The notes beneath the pieces are model-generated. The model did no database searches and was not told the origin of the DNA. It saw only the letters and a program-made list of their open reading frames with translations. A stretch of DNA of 43,455 nt from Betaproteobacteria bacterium (GTDB lineage Bacteria; Pseudomonadota; Gammaproteobacteria; Burkholderiales; Thiobacteraceae): contig JANYAU010000008.1 in assembly GCA_025361165.1 (NCBI GenBank), forward strand, positions 1-43,455, in the 5' to 3' direction. The first letter of the stretch is position 1; every line of letters starts with the position of its first letter. Of the stretch, positions 43,016 through 43,455 are shown piece by piece. The translations under genes were made by a program, and so were the position numbers.

Positions 43016-43027
43016 ACCAACTGGTAT
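43016..43027 (-). promoter_or_regulatory. Putative TetR autoregulatory operator
   Basis: ACCAACTGGTAT overlaps the near-perfect palindrome TACCA-AC-TGGTA (43015-43026), 15 bp before the start of the TetR gene. It shares the ACCA...GGTAT core with the site before tusA. Confidence 0.65.
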
Positions 43028-43397
43028 GGATGTGTCAAGTGGTTTTTTATATTCTCCTCTGAGGGTGGCAGCAAGCCTGTGGACAATGCCGTCTTTTGTT
43101 GCGCCCAGCCCAAAGCCAGCCTGGGTCAGGCGCGAGATCATCTGTTTGAACCAAAAAATAGCGTTTCACCGCAGAGATGCGGGGAAGCAGAGGTCAAAGT
43201 AACTTAACGTTGTTGGCGGAGCGACGAAATAAAAATAGTAAAAATAGAAAAATAGGGTCAGACACTCATGTCTCTCGGTTAAGCCCTAGGGATGGGTGCC
43301 GAGCCACGAACAAGCCCCCTTGTATGTCGCAAAATAGGGTTGTAGGTTGGGAAGCATGAGATCGCATGCCCCTGGTACTGCGTAGTGGTAAGTACGT
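43028..43397. other. Window end without a recognised gene
   Basis: No coding frame is credible. A short dispersed-type sequence (CACCGCAGAGATGCGGGG, near 43149) and AATAGGGTCAGACACTC (near 43251) recall intergenic motifs often found beside REP-associated tyrosine transposases. The region from about 43255 is rich in short complementary segments and may be the start of a structured RNA that runs beyond the window. Confidence 0.35.
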
Positions 43398-43428
43398 GGG
43401 AGAGCGAAGATCCATGCTCCCTTTTTTT
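43398..43428 (+). terminator. Possible rho-independent terminator at the window edge
   Basis: GGGAGAGC pairs with GCTCCC (with one bulge) and is followed by seven T (43422-43428). If it is a terminator, it would end a plus-strand transcript covering the structured stretch before it. Confidence 0.5.
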
Positions 43429-43455
43429 GGTAACTATGTTGTGTAAACCCGAACG

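Overview
The window looks like a chromosomal segment of a betaproteobacterium. A Nitrosomonadales-like, respiratory organism is the best guess, but this rests on gene content and base composition only. The support is housekeeping genes of proteobacterial type (orn, rsgA, ylqF/rbgA-like GTPase, prfC, slyX, srkA, msrB), a c-type cytochrome, a high-potential iron-sulfur protein, and a glycogen/oxidative pentose phosphate block. No rRNA, tRNA or CRISPR array was recognised.

Layout. 1-2300: a TetR regulator translationally coupled to a metallo-beta-lactamase-fold protein of the di-iron (FprA/ODP-like) type, then a gene-poor stretch with a possible IS21-type terminal repeat. 2300-10650: the oxidative pentose phosphate genes on the minus strand, gnd-zwf and pgl followed by a DUF4139 exported protein. 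Between zwf and pgl lies about 3.8 kb of accessory DNA: a DNA-methyltransferase remnant, an IS481-type transposase remnant, a DUF2892 membrane protein and a PAS-GGDEF-EAL signalling protein. 10650-14800: glgA and glgP, convergent and 6 bp apart. 14900-19850: retropepsin-like protease, orn, an M48 peptidase, cytochrome c, pterin carbinolamine dehydratase, rsgA and a lone MoxR ATPase.

19,880-26,000 is a minus-strand run of envelope and stress genes: a thioredoxin/CcdA pair, a PRC-barrel protein, two small related lipoproteins (one with a collagen-like Gly-X-Y tract), a DUF3096 peptide, an unrecognised 389-residue protein, and a lipoprotein aminopeptidase carrying an apparent one-base frameshift, coupled to an alpha/beta hydrolase. 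26,100-34,900 holds slyX, a HiPIP with a lipobox, a COG4315 lipoprotein, a RIO kinase, msrB, a YvlD/holin-like membrane protein, a cold-shock protein, prfC, a DUF2934 protein, a PEBP-like protein, a second MBL hydrolase and the YlqF GTPase.

34,950-43,455: srkA followed by an asparagine-synthase-like enzyme closest to N-acetylglutaminylglutamine amidotransferases, a HicBA module, an HI0933-type flavoprotein, and a Cys-rich lipoprotein. The 3' end of that lipoprotein gene is repeated on the far side of a Phd/YefM-VapC module. A TetR-tusA-nitroreductase cluster follows, with two matching operator-like sites.

The strongest second-look items are the repeat-flanked toxin-antitoxin cassette, the accessory insertion separating zwf from pgl, the two matching operator sites of the TetR-tusA-nitroreductase cluster, the lipidated HiPIP, and the unrecognised 389-residue protein preceded by a perfect 14-bp hairpin. 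I did not find convincing evidence for an entirely new multi-gene system.
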